Made by a program: the position numbers and the translations under genes. The notes below the pieces were generated by a model. It was not told the DNA's origin. It searched no databases and saw only the letters and a program-made list of their open reading frames with translations. Shown piece by piece: positions 10,698-22,974 of a DNA stretch of 64,000 nt (positions are counted from its first letter, which is position 1; each line of letters begins with the position of its first letter). The stretch comes from Uranotaenia lowii. Its lineage: Eukaryota; Arthropoda; Insecta; Diptera; Culicidae. The DNA lies in NCBI RefSeq assembly GCF_029784155.1, contig NC_073693.1, positions 146,880,843 to 146,944,842 of the forward strand. The letters are read 5' to 3'.

Positions 10698-12033
10698 CCG
10701 GTGCCGTTTTATTGTACATTCATAATTTTAAAACGCCACATTCCGAGGAAGAAAGTTTTATTCCCTCCCTTGTAGTCCTGGCTTATACTGCCATCAACAA
10801 AAAGCGTGTTGTTTATGTTTCCATTGGAAAGTTCAATGAAGTTTTAAATTGTATAGTGACGTTTCCAGTTCTTGCTTAACAGATTTTCCCTGACCGGAAA
10901 AAGTCTTGCAAGCCCAGTTAATTCAGAGGACAAACGGTTCTCATTAAGTAGCTGTAAAGTTTTCCATTTTTTCGCTAAATGAACATGCCTTATGCTTATG
11001 GTTTCCGAATCAAGGATGAATCTAAATGTAAACAGGGACTTAGCACTGAAGTCATTGAGAAAGTTTTATATAGTCACCAGCTGCAACAAACCTACTTATG
11101 TACATCCGAGTGGAACGTGCCGTGAAATTTACGAGGTTGCTATCGTCGGTGGAGAAAGGCAAAAAATAGTTCTTTCCAAATCGATACGATTCTTGCTTCG
11201 TGACAAATTGAAAACTTCGCCGAGGTTTATTGGGGTTTTGCACGTCAAATTAGCGAAAAATTTATAGTGGCACTGCTGGTTTGATCCGATGATGGAGGAA
11301 TTACAATTATGCACTAACGATGGCTGGATTGGAATGTGTGGCAATTTGTATTCGTAGCTTCGAACTTTTTTAAAAAGATTTTCGAAGAATAGAATTTTTA
11401 AAGGAAGTTCAATCTTCAGGTGATGGTTTGAAATCAGAAAGAAAATAGTTAACGATTCGTTTCCTTGCATCCTGTTCAAATAATCCTGCCATACATTCGA
11501 AAATTAAGGAAGGTAGTAATATAGTTCACTTGTTCTCAAGAAATTAAAAAAAAAAAATTACTGAGGGTAATGGAGCTGTCAAACACGATTTTCTCGAAAC
11601 AGCGATGCTGGCGCATTCCCCCCATTTATAAAATTGATATCAAATCGACTTCATCATATTGGCGATATCAAGTCAAACTCTTTTCATCAAACTAAGCATC
11701 ATTTAAGTAATGGGTAATCATTGTCATTGATAATGTTCATTACAGGAATAAAATTTCAAAATTAGCAATTTATTTTCAATTTAATACTATAGGGGAACTG
11801 TACCGAACATACCAGATCAGCATAAATGCATTTTCAGCGCAAACAATAATGAAGAACCAAATTGTAAGATTACGACGATTCAGGGATCTGATTAACGTCG
11901 TATTAAAGAGAAAAATGTTGTTTAAAACTCGATTTTGATGATATTTCTGTAAAAAACATATATAGCTAGAAAACACATAGTGGGGTAGAACCCCAAACTA
12001 GTGGACAGAACGCACCATACCGGAAGTGAGGTC
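10698..12033. other. mixed sequence without a firm call
   Basis: Positions 10698-11500 are moderately unique and include overlapping short ORFs on both strands (10992-11267 plus, 11129-11479 minus) whose mutual overlap argues against coding. At 11791 AGGGGAACTGTACCGAACAT may be the end of a further small element into which the Penelope-like copy at 12034 inserted. Its other end was not found. Confidence 0.3.
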
Positions 12034-12094
12034 TTTTGGGGGTAAATTTTCCGGCTATCAGTCAACTTAAATAGCAAAGACGACTATTTATTTA

Positions 12095-12136
12095 AGATCC
12101 AACGTTTCGATCCTTTTAGGATCATAATCAGGGACT
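12095..12136 (-). ncRNA. hammerhead-like motif, left arm (decayed)
   Basis: On the minus strand: TCC, then CTGATTA, T, GATCC, a TAAAA loop, GGATC, GAAAC, GTT, GGA. Helix II (GATCC/GGATC) is perfect and helix I (TCC/GGA) can form. The core has T in place of the essential G8, so cleavage is unlikely. The layout matches 166-211, including one extra base before helix II. Confidence 0.45.
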
Positions 12137-12769
12137 GTAATTTTATTGTATGTTAACACAGTTTTATAAATCAGTTCAATATTATGAAATTGCTTACCGA
12201 AAAAATGTCGCCATTTTGTTTTGGATTGATTCGGCTGATCAGATAAAGCTGTCTTGTATATCTGTTACAATATTTTTCAAATAAATTTGGGTATTGTTGG
12301 GATAAATGTTGTGTGTTAACTTACTGTGTACGAAGTTTTGCTGTTGAAAAACCGTGTTGTCCTGAAATTTTTGGATTTATATTCACCAGCATCTAAAAGT
12401 TGTCACATAGTTTACACTTTCACTTTCCAACTGATTTTTTCTTATCTGATCATAACGAGTGTGTATTAGGTGGTGTCTATTACGTGTTGTTGAGTATGTG
12501 TTCCTGTATTTGTGTTTTTATGGTGTGATTTGGTTTTTTTATGTTGCATATGGTTCTAAAAATATTTCCGTAAGTAGAATATATGTTTTCGGTGTCTTTT
12601 TTTTTAATTGATCGCGTTTTTTGTAGTTTTTATGTGGCAACTTTCCAGGATCAGCAACTTGCTTTCGTTGTCACATCTGTCGATGATATCTGCTTTGTCG
12701 ATATCGAACAGCTGATCCTGGCTGTTTCATGCTCTAAAAGTGCTGTTTGTTGGCGAAGTTGCTGACATT

Positions 12770-13135
12770 CCGCATGATGAACAAACGAATGTCATCTACA
12801 AAATTAACTGCAAAGGAAAACTGAAGGAACCGCAGAAGGAGAAAATCGCACGGCCTCTTATATTGGATGCACAACGAGAAAAATTAAAACAGCGAATCTC
12901 ACAACGTAGGACACAGACAAATGAACCTCAACGTCTGTGGGACATAGGCTACACGAAACAGAACTACGCCATTCAGCAACTTCGCCAATAAACAGCACTT
13001 TTATAGCATGAAACAGCCATGGATCATCTGTTCGATATCGACAAAGTAGAAATCATCGACAGATGTGACAACGAAAGCAAGTTGCTGATCCTGGAAAGTT
13101 GCCACATAAAAACTACAAAAAACGCGATCAATTAA
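12770..13135 (+). pseudogene. GIY-YIG endonuclease domain of a Penelope-like element, broken
   Basis: NVIYKINC (12788-12811) corresponds to the GIY half of the nuclease motif. SYIGCTT (12856-12876), the YIG half, is in a different frame, so at least one frameshift separates them. LKQRISQRRTQTN follows in the first frame. The C-terminal part, HETAMDHLFDIDKVEIID and on to ...KTTKNAIN then TAA (13007-13135), fits the conserved end of Penelope-like polymerases. This nuclease normally nicks DNA for target-primed reverse transcription. The reverse-transcriptase part is missing, so the copy is dead. Confidence 0.7.
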
Positions 13136-13605
13136 AAAAAAATTTGACACCGGAAACATACATTCCACTTACGGAAACATTTTTAGAACAATATGCAACA
13201 TAAGAAAAATTAAATCACAACAAAAAAACACAAATACAGGAACACATACCCAACAACACGTAATAGACACCACCTAATACACACTCGTCATGATCAGATA
13301 AGAAAAAATCAGTTGGAAAGTGAAAGTGTAAACTGTGTGACAACTTTTAGATGCTGGTAAATATAAATCCAAAAATTGTAGAAAAAAACGGTTTTTCAAC
13401 CACAAAACTTCGTACACAGTAAGTTAACACACAACTTTTTTCCAACAACACCCAAATTTGTTTGAAAAATATTGTAACAGATATACAAGACAGCTTAATC
13501 TGATCAGCGAATCAATCCAACACAAAAGGACGACATTTTTTCGGTAAGGAATTTTATAATATTAGACTGATTTATAAAACTGTGTTAACATATAAAAAAA
13601 ATTAC

Positions 13606-13648
13606 ATTCCCTGATAATGATCCAATAAGAATCGAAACGTTGGATCTT
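13606..13648 (+). ncRNA. hammerhead-like motif, right arm (decayed)
   Basis: TCC, CTGATAA, T, GATCC, AATAA, GAATC, GAAAC, GTT, GGA. Compared with the left arm, helix II has one mismatch and G8 of the core is A. It is best read as a relic of the terminal ribozyme of the Penelope-like element. Confidence 0.4.
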
Positions 13649-13710
13649 AAATAAATAGTCGTCTTTGCTATTAAAGTTGACTGATAGCCGAAAAATTTAT
13701 CCCCAAAAAC

Positions 13711-15227
13711 TTATTCAACAGTCGAAAATCGATACCGAAAGGGTGTTAAGAAATAGAATAATGATTACTTGGAATATAATTATTGAAACTCCAATACTTC
13801 GTAACATGTTCATTGCATTTTTGAAAATGAAGCATACTTTGGCAAACAATTATTTATTATTGCTCAACTTATCAAAAATTTCGCATTTGAATTACACTTT
13901 TTGATATCCTTTCACGTAAAACGCCATCAGGTAGGTAACAAATTTAATTTTTTGGGCTGATATCATGGTAAATATGGCGGCAGATGATTGTTTTCGAATC
14001 GAAGATTGGTGCACCTTTTAAACTTGAACTAGGACAATTTTTTTTTTAAATTGTGCATTCTTGTCGTGAATTGGAAGTCAGCAAATACAAAGAATGGCAT
14101 TTCGTTTTGATATTTGGTCCACAACTTTGCACAGCTTGCATTTGAGCTGAGCACTTTGGGTCAACACCATTTTCTCTACAAATGAGTAGATATGAGTGAA
14201 GGAACATTGCACAAAATTTGAAGAAAATCGATTCACTAGGTTTTGCACGACAGATCAAAAGCTGCACAAAAGTCGGACTTTTTTTTTGAATTTAAATCAA
14301 GTCGTAATTTGTTGTTCAATTACTTCACAAGTTTCTAATTATCATCGAATAAAAATACTGACGCGCAGAAGGTTGCTTGTGTAAACAAAATCAAATAATG
14401 GTTTGCTTAGATTGCCACTAAAACATATAAATTTTCGAAAAAGTAAAGCGGATTACAGGTGATACACTGGGAACAAAACGTACTTTTCATCTTGCTGAGT
14501 TTTTCATCAATACACATGAAAATTTCTCCGTCAAAAGTTTGTTCTCTTCAGGATAGTTATTTCGGCTTCTAAAATAACCATTGGTTTGAAAAATATTGAA
14601 ACTTATGTAAGTTTTTTTTATAAAAACTTAATATTCATTGTTCAAGTCAAAAATAAAAATTTCGTAAATTTCAATAGTTTGACTTTTGTGGGATGGATAC
14701 ACTCAAGAAATATTTTACAAAATAGGTTTTGGTTAAAATTAGTAAGTGAAATAATATAAAAATATACTTATAGTCACCCGAAAGTGCATACGATGGAAGG
14801 AACGAAAAGCTCTAATTTTATCAGTTTGTGCTGTCTGGTTTACCGTAAAATTGTTAATTATCAAAAGTTATAAGTTTCACGCAGATGTAATGAATCCTTC
14901 TGTTTCTTGGAATAAATGTTGTTTTAATGAAATTTTCTCCTCACAAATGATAGAAAAGCTTGTTTGCCACAATAAAAATGAAGAAAAATACCATTCAAAG
15001 CCATAGGTTAGCGAATTTTTGAGAAATAATGGCATGGGTCATCTTCCCCCTCTAGTGCATCTTGTACAGTTTTCCTCTACTACATGAATTTGTGATACCA
15101 GTGCATCGTGGAAAAATTGAGACCCAGGTTCCAAAAATTTAGAAGCCGCTGGTTGATGAACCTGAAATCATACTTTTACTACGTGAAATTTTGTTATAAA
15201 TTTGAATATGCCATCGGTGGGCCAGAG
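13711..15227. other. AT-rich DNA, no recognisable feature
   Basis: Opposed short ORFs (14046-14267 minus, 14196-14384 plus) overlap and lack features. No terminal repeats were recognised. Probably intronic. Confidence 0.4.
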
Positions 15228-15812
15228 TAGGGTGGGTAAAATTGCGACCTTAGTGCCACTCTATTTTTTAGAAAATTTACAGTTGTTTTTCCCAAAAAAG
15301 GACAGTATTCAATTCCTTAGACTTTTATCTATGGTCTAAAAAAACGACGATGATCGAATGGCGGATTTGATAGCAGTAGTGAAAATGCCTAACTGCTATT
15401 AACACATATTTTTATCCCACCTCTAGGGCAAAAGTTCGAATGATATGGGGTAAAAGTACGATCAATTCAAATTCCACAGTTCTGCATGAACGCGAGTAAA
15501 AATTAATTTATATCAATCTTTGCTTTCAACAGAAGTTTCAGTTTTCGCTTCTGATAGAAATCCTACACCCAAAATTCAGCCTCTGTGCCAATGGCGTGTA
15601 GTCAATTTCATAGCATCATTGGTACAAGAAGATAACGCGACCGGCACTGATTCGATTTGCGCCCACCGGCATTAACCTCCCAGCGTAACCGAATTGCGTA
15701 TGTCTGAATGAAACAAAATAAAAACGTTTTCGCGTCCCTCCCAATCGCATCACAAGCCGAAAAAGGATGGAAATAAATACCGGCCAACACCAGGCAGCCA
15801 GCGAACCGAGCA

Positions 15813-16010
15813 CTGTGCGTGTGAATGTAGCAAAAGCAACAACCAAAACATCCTTCTAATTCAATCAACCGGCAAACACGGCTAAGCTGTGCGTGTGTAT
15901 GTAGCAAAAGCAACAACAAAAACATTCCTTCAATTTACCGGCAAACAACACCGGCCAAGCTGCCCGGCTTTAGCAGCTGTGTATATGTAGCGTGTGTATG
16001 TAATAGCAGG
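15813..16010. repeat. short tandem repeat, about 74-bp unit
   Basis: Two adjacent units share TGTAGCAAAAGCAACAAC, the AAAACATTCCTTC / AAAACATCCTTC block and CCGGCAAACA (15813-15886 and 15886-15960). A third partial unit with TGTATATGTAGCGTGTG follows. The block is GC-richer than its surroundings. Minus-strand ORFs rich in Leu/His/Cys here come from the repeat. Confidence 0.6.
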
Positions 16011-16199
16011 CAGTAAGCAAAGCACAGTTCTCATTCAACGGGTTTCCCGTTCCTTCACTCCCGTTCCCTTTCCCGTTTCCATCGCAAGACAAAGGAATGC
16101 ATTGAAAGGAGGCCAAACGCCGGGAAGCCGCCGTTGTACGTTTTTTGTGATTGATCGGTAACAGAAAGCCTATGACAAATATACCTCGTTCTGCAAGAA

Positions 16200-16285
16200 G
16201 CTCGAATAGTACACTGGTTAGAATGTCGGATTGGCAAGACGCTACAATTGGTGATGTGAGTTCGATTCTCAGTACAGCGCTGTGG
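16200..16285 (+). repeat. tRNA-like sequence, probable SINE head
   Basis: TAGTACACTGGTTAGA fits a polymerase III A box and GTTCGATTCTC a B box, at tRNA-like spacing with ATTGGCAAGA in the anticodon-loop position. Acceptor and anticodon stems do not pair well, so this is not a functional tRNA. It is likely a tRNA-derived SINE or pseudo-tRNA. The strand follows A-box to B-box order. Confidence 0.5.
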
Positions 16286-17235
16286 TTTTAATTTTTATTT
16301 TCTTGTTTCTGGGATGAATTATCCAATAGGAAGGAAATCCCATAAAATGTTTTTCTTGTTTCGCTTGAATGTAGTGGTCATCATTTTGATTGGGAGCCGA
16401 GTCCTTATGCCAGTTACGGTTTTTCAAACATACCGTCTTCGGCACAGTGCACATTTCAGAGCATTATCGGCACAGAGATGTGCTAAAAAGGCATTGGATT
16501 TTTGCAACCTCTTCTATGGGTGTATACATGGGCGTCAAACCAGCGAGAATTCTAAGAACTTCATCGATTATCCATATTCAAGAGGTCTACAGAATCCAGT
16601 TCTGATCGTATTTGAGCAATATTTCGTGCGAGTAGGTGTTTGTAGAAACAAAAATAAGTGCAATTATTTCCAGTGCATTAAAAGCGAAAAAACACTTTTC
16701 GAACATTAACCCCGGTGTAGCCTGTATATTATTCGTACTTTCGCCTCATATGCGGTTCGTACTTTTTCCCCTTTCAAGATTTCTTGTGATTCACAGTTTA
16801 TATTTAATGCAAAGCAGAGACAACTAATGTGTCTAACATTAGCACTTGCATTGAAATCAAGAATTTTGATTGCCTAAACATGTTTGCCGTTATTTTGAAT
16901 ATTACATCTTTTATTCAAAAAAAAAAAAACATCTTTACCTCATATTTCTGAGTATATTCAACTTATAAGAAAAAAATGTCTGGATATACGCAGTCTAAGT
17001 CTTTGTAATACACGACAGAGTTTTGAACTTTATTGTATTCAGTTTGCGATTATCTCAAAACGTACTTGTACCTGCCCTGTACTTTTATTTCACCTTACTC
17101 TAATGAGATAAATTCAATGCCTTCAAAATAGGCTTGTTAAATATTATAAAACTTTGATTTCAGGTTGGGTTGGAAGTGAGGAACATGAGAAACGAGAAAT
17201 AAAGGAGTGGTTTGCCACCTTTATCCTAGATAATA

Positions 17236-17390
17236 CAGTACTTGCTCGTTAATCGGACAACTGCGCCTGTAATGCGACTACCGAATAGAAAACGTTGCGC
17301 CTGTAATGCGTCTCCAAATCGGAAATGTTTTTGGTAATCGGACGCACTCCTTGTTGGTACCGTGAGCATCCGTTTATCGAGCGAGTACTG
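17236..17390. mobile_element. 155-bp MITE with CAGTACT(T/C)GCTCG ends
   Basis: TA then CAGTACTTGCTCGTTAATCG. The right end is the inverted CGTTTATCGAGCGAGTACTG, then TA (17391-17392). The interior carries two direct copies of TGCGCCTGTAATGCG. This is the layout of a pogo/Tc1-mariner-type MITE with TA target duplication. Confidence 0.75.
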
Positions 17391-17392
17391 TA

Positions 17393-17994
17393 TTGAGTGC
17401 ATTTTAAACAAATTTTCAAGATAAGGCTAGACAATTTAGAAAAAAAATGTGATTTCAAAATTACAGGTATGATGTTTACAATGTATGAATCTCATAGCTT
17501 TACAATTTATTGATAATTTTGAAGCATAAATATCACAATTTGTGAGATAGGACGATTGAATTCATTTGAGATAATTTTTTTTAAGTTTCGAAGAAATTGC
17601 TTTTATTTGAAGTAGAAAGATAATCGCATGAATTTTTGTACGAACTTAAATATGGTATTTTGGATAAGCAACAGCTGAAGGCAATGTGGCTCTATGACAT
17701 TTTCGAAATGCCTCCATTTTCCAAAATTTCTATTTAGAGGACTCATGTATTGATTTGTTTTTAAATTATATAGTTTTAAATTTAAATGGTCAATTTAGAT
17801 GAAGGCCGTCAAACCTTTTTAGGCAACATTCGAAAAAAAATTGTTCAAGAATTAGTTTGGCTCTAAAATTTTTTACATGATCAAAATGTAATATTCTAAT
17901 ATTTTGCTTAAATTACGGGTTCAAAAAACAAAGCTGTTTAGGATAAGTGCACGGATTCAGAACAGAAATTTTATCGAAGACAGTAGGTAATCCC
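17393..17994. other. AT-rich DNA, no recognisable feature
   Basis: No repeats, coding signals or tRNA were seen between the small MITE and the foldback-like element. Confidence 0.4.
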
Positions 17995-19625
17995 AAGTAA
18001 CACAGATTGCCTTTTTAACCCTTAATTCCCCTATATTTTGTAAACAATCCAGAAAAACACTGATTTGGACTAGAAAATTTTGAACAAAATAAACCTATCT
18101 TGTGTATTTTTTAGGAGGAATCAAATGAAGGCTATTGGAGCCATCACATGCATCGAAAAATAGGATTATGGCCCTTTTCTCTACCATTCCTCAACATTTT
18201 TTAAATATTTCAGAAAAAAAGCATGTTCGTACTTCAAAATTTTGAACCAATTGAGACTTATCTTGTGTGTGTGTGTGTTTTTTTGCAGAGGAATCAAATG
18301 AAGGCTATTAGAGCCGCCGAAAGCATTGGAAAATAGAGTTATGGCCATTTTAATCCTAAAATCCTCTACATTTTCCAGTACATTGAGAAAAAAAAGCTTG
18401 TTATGACTTGATAATTTTAAACGAAATGGGACCTATGTTATGTGATTTTTTCTAAAGATTTGAGTGAAGACTATTTGAGCAATGAGACTTATCTTGTGTT
18501 TGTTTTCGAGAATTCAAATAAAGGCTGTTTGGGCCACAAAACGCTTCGTAAAATGGAGTTATGGCTTAAATATTTGAAAAATGTTAAACAATCTGGAGTT
18601 AAAATGGCCATTTTCGATACTTTAGGTGGCTCAAATAGCCTTCATTTGATTCCTCGGTAAATCACCCAAGATAAGTCTCATTTGATTTAAAATTATCAAA
18701 ACCGAACATTCTTTTTATGAAATATATTAAAAATATAGCGAAATTGAGGGTAAAAACAGCCATAACTCCATTTAACGGTGCGTGCGATGACTTAAATAGT
18801 CTTCATTCGATTTCTCCCAAAAAATATCACATAAGATAAGATTAAGTCTCATTTAGTTCAAAACTTTCAAGTCCGAACATGCGTTTTCTGAAATATTTGA
18901 AAAACGTTAGGGAATGGAGGGAAAAATTGCCATAGCTCCATTTTTCAATGCGTGCGGTGACTTAAATAGCCTTCATTTGATTCCTCTGCAAAAAAAACAC
19001 ACACACAAGATAAGTCTCAATTGTTTCAATATTTTCAAGTCCGAACATGCTTTTTTCTGAAATATTTGAAAAATGATGGGGAATGGTGGAGAAAACGGAC
19101 ATAATCCTATTTTTCAATGCATTTGATGGCTCCAATAGCCTTCATTTGATTCCTCCTAAAATAATTCCTCGAAAAAAAATCACACAAGTGAGGTCTCATT
19201 CAAATAGAAATCTTCAAGTCCGTCAAGTCAAGTGTTTTCATAAATTATTTAAAAATATAGGGTATTCGAAAAACAGTCATAACTCCTTTAAACGATGCGT
19301 GCGGATTCTTAAATAGCCTTCATTCGATTGCTTGAAAAAAAACCCACATAAGATAAGATTCATTTGGCTCAAAATGTTCAAGTCTGAACATGCTTTATTG
19401 AATAATATTAAAATTGTTGAGAAATTGAGAGTTAAACTGTCATAAAGTTATTCTATGATGGGTGTGAGAGCTTAAACAGCCTTCATTTGGTTACTCGTAA
19501 AAAATTACACAAGATAGGTCTATTTTTGTTCAAATGTTCTAATCCCAATCAGTGTTTTTTTCTGGATTGCTTACAAAATATAGGGGAATTAGGGGTTAAA
19601 AATGTATCATATCTCGGTTTCCTAT
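17995..19625. repeat. foldback-like palindrome of about 180-bp tandem units
   Basis: The left half (17995-about 18600) has several units built on AGACTTATCTTGTGT, GAATCAAATGAAGGCTATT and ATAGAGTTATGGCC. The right half (about 18605-19625) carries the same unit inverted: AATAGCCTTCATTTGATTCC, then CACAAGATAAGTCTCA. The outermost parts match too: CTTAATTCCCCTATATTTTG on the left and CAAAATATAGGGGAATTAGG on the right. The whole can fold into a hairpin over 0.6 kb per arm. Long inverted repeats made of tandem subunits are the mark of foldback/Galileo-like DNA elements. No transposase is present. ORFs within follow the repeat and are discounted. Confidence 0.75.
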
Positions 19626-19637
19626 ACTTTTTTCATA

Positions 19638-19911
19638 CACAGAAAAAAATGTTGACTATTACGTGTCACTGAAAACTGCAACCTTTAAAATAAATCACCT
19701 GTAATTAACAAAACCTGTAATTTTAAATTGTTTTCCTTGAAAGTTAACGAAGATTCATTTATTATTACAGCAAATGTCCTGTAAAAAAGTTATACACTAA
19801 AAATTAAATGTCACGTAATCATTTTTTCGATTTGTAAAATTACGGTAAATGTCCTGCTCCTTTTTGTTACAGGACATTTGCGTAATTTTACAGGAAATAA
19901 TTTTTGCTGTG
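19638..19911. mobile_element. 274-bp MITE with CACAG...CTGTG ends
   Basis: TA (19636-19637) then CACAGAAAAAAATGTTGACT. The right end is the inverted AATAATTTTTGCTGTG, then TA. The interior repeats CTGTAATT, AATGTCCTGTAA and TTACAGGACATTTGCG in both orientations. It belongs to the same end class as 9762-10695. Confidence 0.7.
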
Positions 19912-19913
19912 TA

Positions 19914-20400
19914 GATTTGGTTTATGTAGGAGGGAAGATATTGAATATCTTCGCGGTTTATACACTTTTTCCCCATTGCAATGGAAAATGACCATGCATT
20001 GAGCATTGTTATTGTTATTAATGTCATTTTCCAGCAGCTTTTGATCATTTTCAATAATTTTGTGTTATTTTTTAACCCTTCATTTCATGATTTTTTTTTA
20101 TTTTTCCTCAATAATAATCATTATAATCATTTTTAACAGCTGAAAATGATTAGTACATCAAGAAAAAAAAATAAAAAACGTTTTTTCACTTTTTTCATAC
20201 ATTAATTGTTGCAAATTTGTTACTTTATGAAACGAAGGGTTAATCAAGCTTCAGACACATTTAGAACTGGTTCAGTTTCGTTTTTTTATTGTTTTTTTTT
20301 TTGTGATTTTCCATTTTTTTTTAAATATTTTTTGTCATTTCTAGTCTTTTGTTCGTATTTTTTGCTGAGTACAAAATGTCGATATGTTTTGTGTTGAAAA
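19914..20400. other. T-rich low-complexity DNA
   Basis: Long T runs and no supported feature. The plus ORF 20206-20397 is phenylalanine-rich because of the T runs. Confidence 0.4.
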
Positions 20401-22060
20401 TTCCTTCATAGATTCTGAATTATAAATTTCGCAATGTTTGTCTTTCCGGAAGCGATTTATAGTGGAAAATTAAAATCTCTAACAAAAACTACGCAGATTT
20501 ACTAGCGGTTAGACACTACCCTTATCAAAATTCTTATTTGTTTAACATCAGATATTTGAATCAGCTAAGCATGATCAACTTATTCCAGGATCTGATCGGC
20601 TGCCTTGTAAGACTCATAACCTCAATAAGCGATTCCGTTTTCTATGATAAGTAATAATAAACTTGACCCAGCACAACACGAAACCACCTGAACTTAAAAT
20701 TTCAGTTTCAAAGGTTAATGTCTTGCTAACCACAAACTCACAACTGGGATTGAAAACAAGCCTCTGAAGAAAGCAAATAAAACTCAGCCAAACTCAACCG
20801 TAACGACGAGAACTGCCGAAATACAATATCCAATTGACGTTAATTGCCGTACGAGCTTGGCCCAGCAATGAGCAACCGGTATGAATGAAACCGAGAAAAA
20901 TAATAAGATTATTCCCGCTGGATTGAGCAACGAGAGAAAAAAAAAACTATTTAATTAATTATATTACGCAGCGCTAATAATTGGACTCTGGCCTGCTGGA
21001 TATCAAATACAGAGAGAAGGGATAAAACCAATTTCAACCCATTGAAGTCTGGATCGCATGAACAAAAATCGTTATTTGTACTTCTTGGACTTATCTCTCA
21101 CTGTAGAAACTTGAGCCAAAACAGCACCGAACAAAGGAACATCTGGGTTCTTGCACATGGAAAAGTTTTTTTTTGCAAGTTCCACTTAAGTTCGAAGATT
21201 TTTTCTTAGTTGAAGGTTGAACTTGTTGCTGGACGTGTTAGCTTCAGTCAATTAAGTGGAATGATATTTGTGTGATTTTGATCAGATTTATATTTTGCAC
21301 ATGGTTCTTACTTATCCGATAATGAACAACCCAATTTTATAACTATTCGTAGAATAAATTGGGATGTTTTTGGTACAAGCATAAACTTTGAAAGTATCTT
21401 ATCAATAATATTGAAAATTTGTTAAATCTGTTGTCTCGACCCAAATCTTAAAATGTGTCAATCATAATCAAAAAAACAAAAAAATAATCTTATATCTCCT
21501 ATAAAAATGTCTCAATTAAGGGGATCGAAAATTATCAAAAACCTGGAATTCTCACATACATTTAGTTGAAATAAAATGAAAACAATATAACGGTGCAAAA
21601 TTTTTGTTCCCATCCCATTGTAGAATGGCGTTTCTCAAATCAATTGCTTTTGAGCCACTGCTCTTGACCAGCCCCAAAAGGCGGTAAATATTTGGTTGAT
21701 AGCGAACTTCCAACGAATAAAAAAACAATAACAATTTTTTAGCCATTTTTTCTTCATTAAAATCTTACCAACCGCAGTTCCGGGGATAAACAGTTCAAAC
21801 AACTCGCACTCAATATACAGTCTCTAGGAGTGTTCAGTGTCCCATGAATCTGCAATAATACAACAGGAGAGCACCCGCGTAGATACGATGCCTAATCACA
21901 GCTGAAACCGAATTCAGTTTACGATTATTTTTAATAATCACATCGCTTGGCGTACGGAGCGCGATTTATAGTCATGTGAGAAATGCCCTGTAGATACAGG
22001 AAAACAATTAACCCTTGACAAGGCCACGGATCCTCCTAACAAATAATTACGTGTTTTTGC
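20401..22060. promoter_or_regulatory. unique, less AT-rich region; candidate intronic regulatory DNA
   Basis: Positions 20640-21020 and 21770-22030 are richer in GC than the neighbourhood and free of visible repeats. A TTTAATTAATTATATTA cluster at about 20950-20966 would suit homeodomain factors. There are no exon-like splice pairs with coding potential between them. The regulatory role is inference. Confidence 0.25.
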
Positions 22061-22454
22061 GTTTTAAAATTTGCTGTTTAGAAAAACAAATTTCAGATAA
22101 GTTTTGAAAAATAATTTCTTTAATCAAGATCAAGTGCGAAAATGAAAAATAAAAAAAAATTCATATAAAATTGCAGCTTCTGCTATTTATTGCTGCTTCT
22201 TTGCTGGCAAGAAAAAAAAACTGCAAATGCATTTGTTTGCCAATAAAAACGATTACTCGAGTATGATTGTTTGACTTGTGATGAAAATTCAGGAGTTCAC
22301 ATGAGTGAATTTGAAATTTTAAGTTTGTATGGGAAAATTTAATATTTTGTATTAAAACATCAACATCATTTTTGTTTCTTCTGTGGAACCAAACCTGCTC
22401 ATGGTATTTGTACAAAATATGCAATTTTTCCATACAAAACAAAAAGTTCAAATT

Positions 22455-22600
22455 TACTCATGTCAACGTTATTTGAAAACTCTGCAAAAAACCATGGATG
22501 AGTTTTGAGCTAAAGCAAAGCTTTTTAGTCCCCAGGGTTTGAGAAATTCAAAAAATGACCCCAAATCGACTCAGTCTAATGTGCATTGGGATGACTCACA
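22455..22600 (+). repeat. dispersed direct repeat, copy A
   Basis: ACTCATGT, GAAAACT(C/T)TGCA, CCATGGATG(A/T)GTTTTGA and ATCGACTCAGTCTAATG(G)TGCATTG occur in the same order at 26010-26140. A shorter third trace (ATTCAGTCTAATG) lies near 22701. The copies flank the 22975-25651 element but are too far out to be its target duplication. Confidence 0.5.
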
Positions 22601-22974
22601 GCTGAGCTGAGGTTTCTCATAGTAAAAATTTTAATACTTCAAACCTTTTCCAATGCCCACAAAGCATTTAAGACCCCAAGGTTTGAGGTATTCAAAAATG
22701 ATTCAGTCTAATGATACATTAAATTGAGGCGGTTTGCGCTTATTTTCGTATTATTAAATCCTGGGCTCCTAAAATCTTTGATTGGTTCAAAATTTATTCA
22801 TTGTTTTTCGCAGTTTACATAAGTTTCGTATCTTTACATAAGAAAGATTTAACTTTTAAATATGTTGTGTAAAATATAACTCTGGAATCTAGCCAACGAA
22901 TAGTTTTCGTGCCTATGTATAAATTCCCTGGAGAAATTTTATACTAAACAGATTTGTCGAGGACCGTAACTGTA

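Larger units (their letters stand above)
12034..13710 (+). mobile_element. Penelope-like retroelement tail with a long inverted copy of itself
   Basis: The left arm (12034-about 12764) is the reverse complement of the right arm (about 12973-13710) over some 730 bp. The arms enclose about 200 bp. The outermost blocks are TTTTGGGGGTAAATTTTCCG and its inverted partner CGAAAAATTTATCCCCAAAA. The centre plus right arm codes for the C-terminal GIY-YIG endonuclease of a Penelope-like element on the + strand. The terminal hammerhead-like motif lies in both arms. Partial inverted copies at an end are known for Penelope elements. Point differences and frame breaks show the copy is old. Confidence 0.75.
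15230..17100. mobile_element. MITE-like element with GGGTGGGTAAAAT ends, interrupted
   Basis: The left end is GAGTAGGGTGGGTAAAATTG (TA at 15228-15229). The inverted right end is ACTTTTATTTCACCTTACTC before TA (17101-17102). Both flanks carry GGTAAAAGTACG / CGTACTTTCGCC motifs (about 15450, 16732-16760, 17060). The middle (about 15540-16700) is compositionally different and contains a tandem repeat and a tRNA-like sequence, probably later insertions. The terminal match is imperfect, so boundaries are moderate. Confidence 0.4.

Noticed and set aside
16200..16285. Functional tRNA gene
   Set aside because: A and B boxes are present, but anticodon and acceptor stems do not pair, so a SINE or pseudo-tRNA is more likely.
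16314..16709. 131-codon plus-strand ORF
   Set aside because: No domain or splice context, overlapped by other ORFs in a patchwork of repeats next to a tRNA-like sequence.
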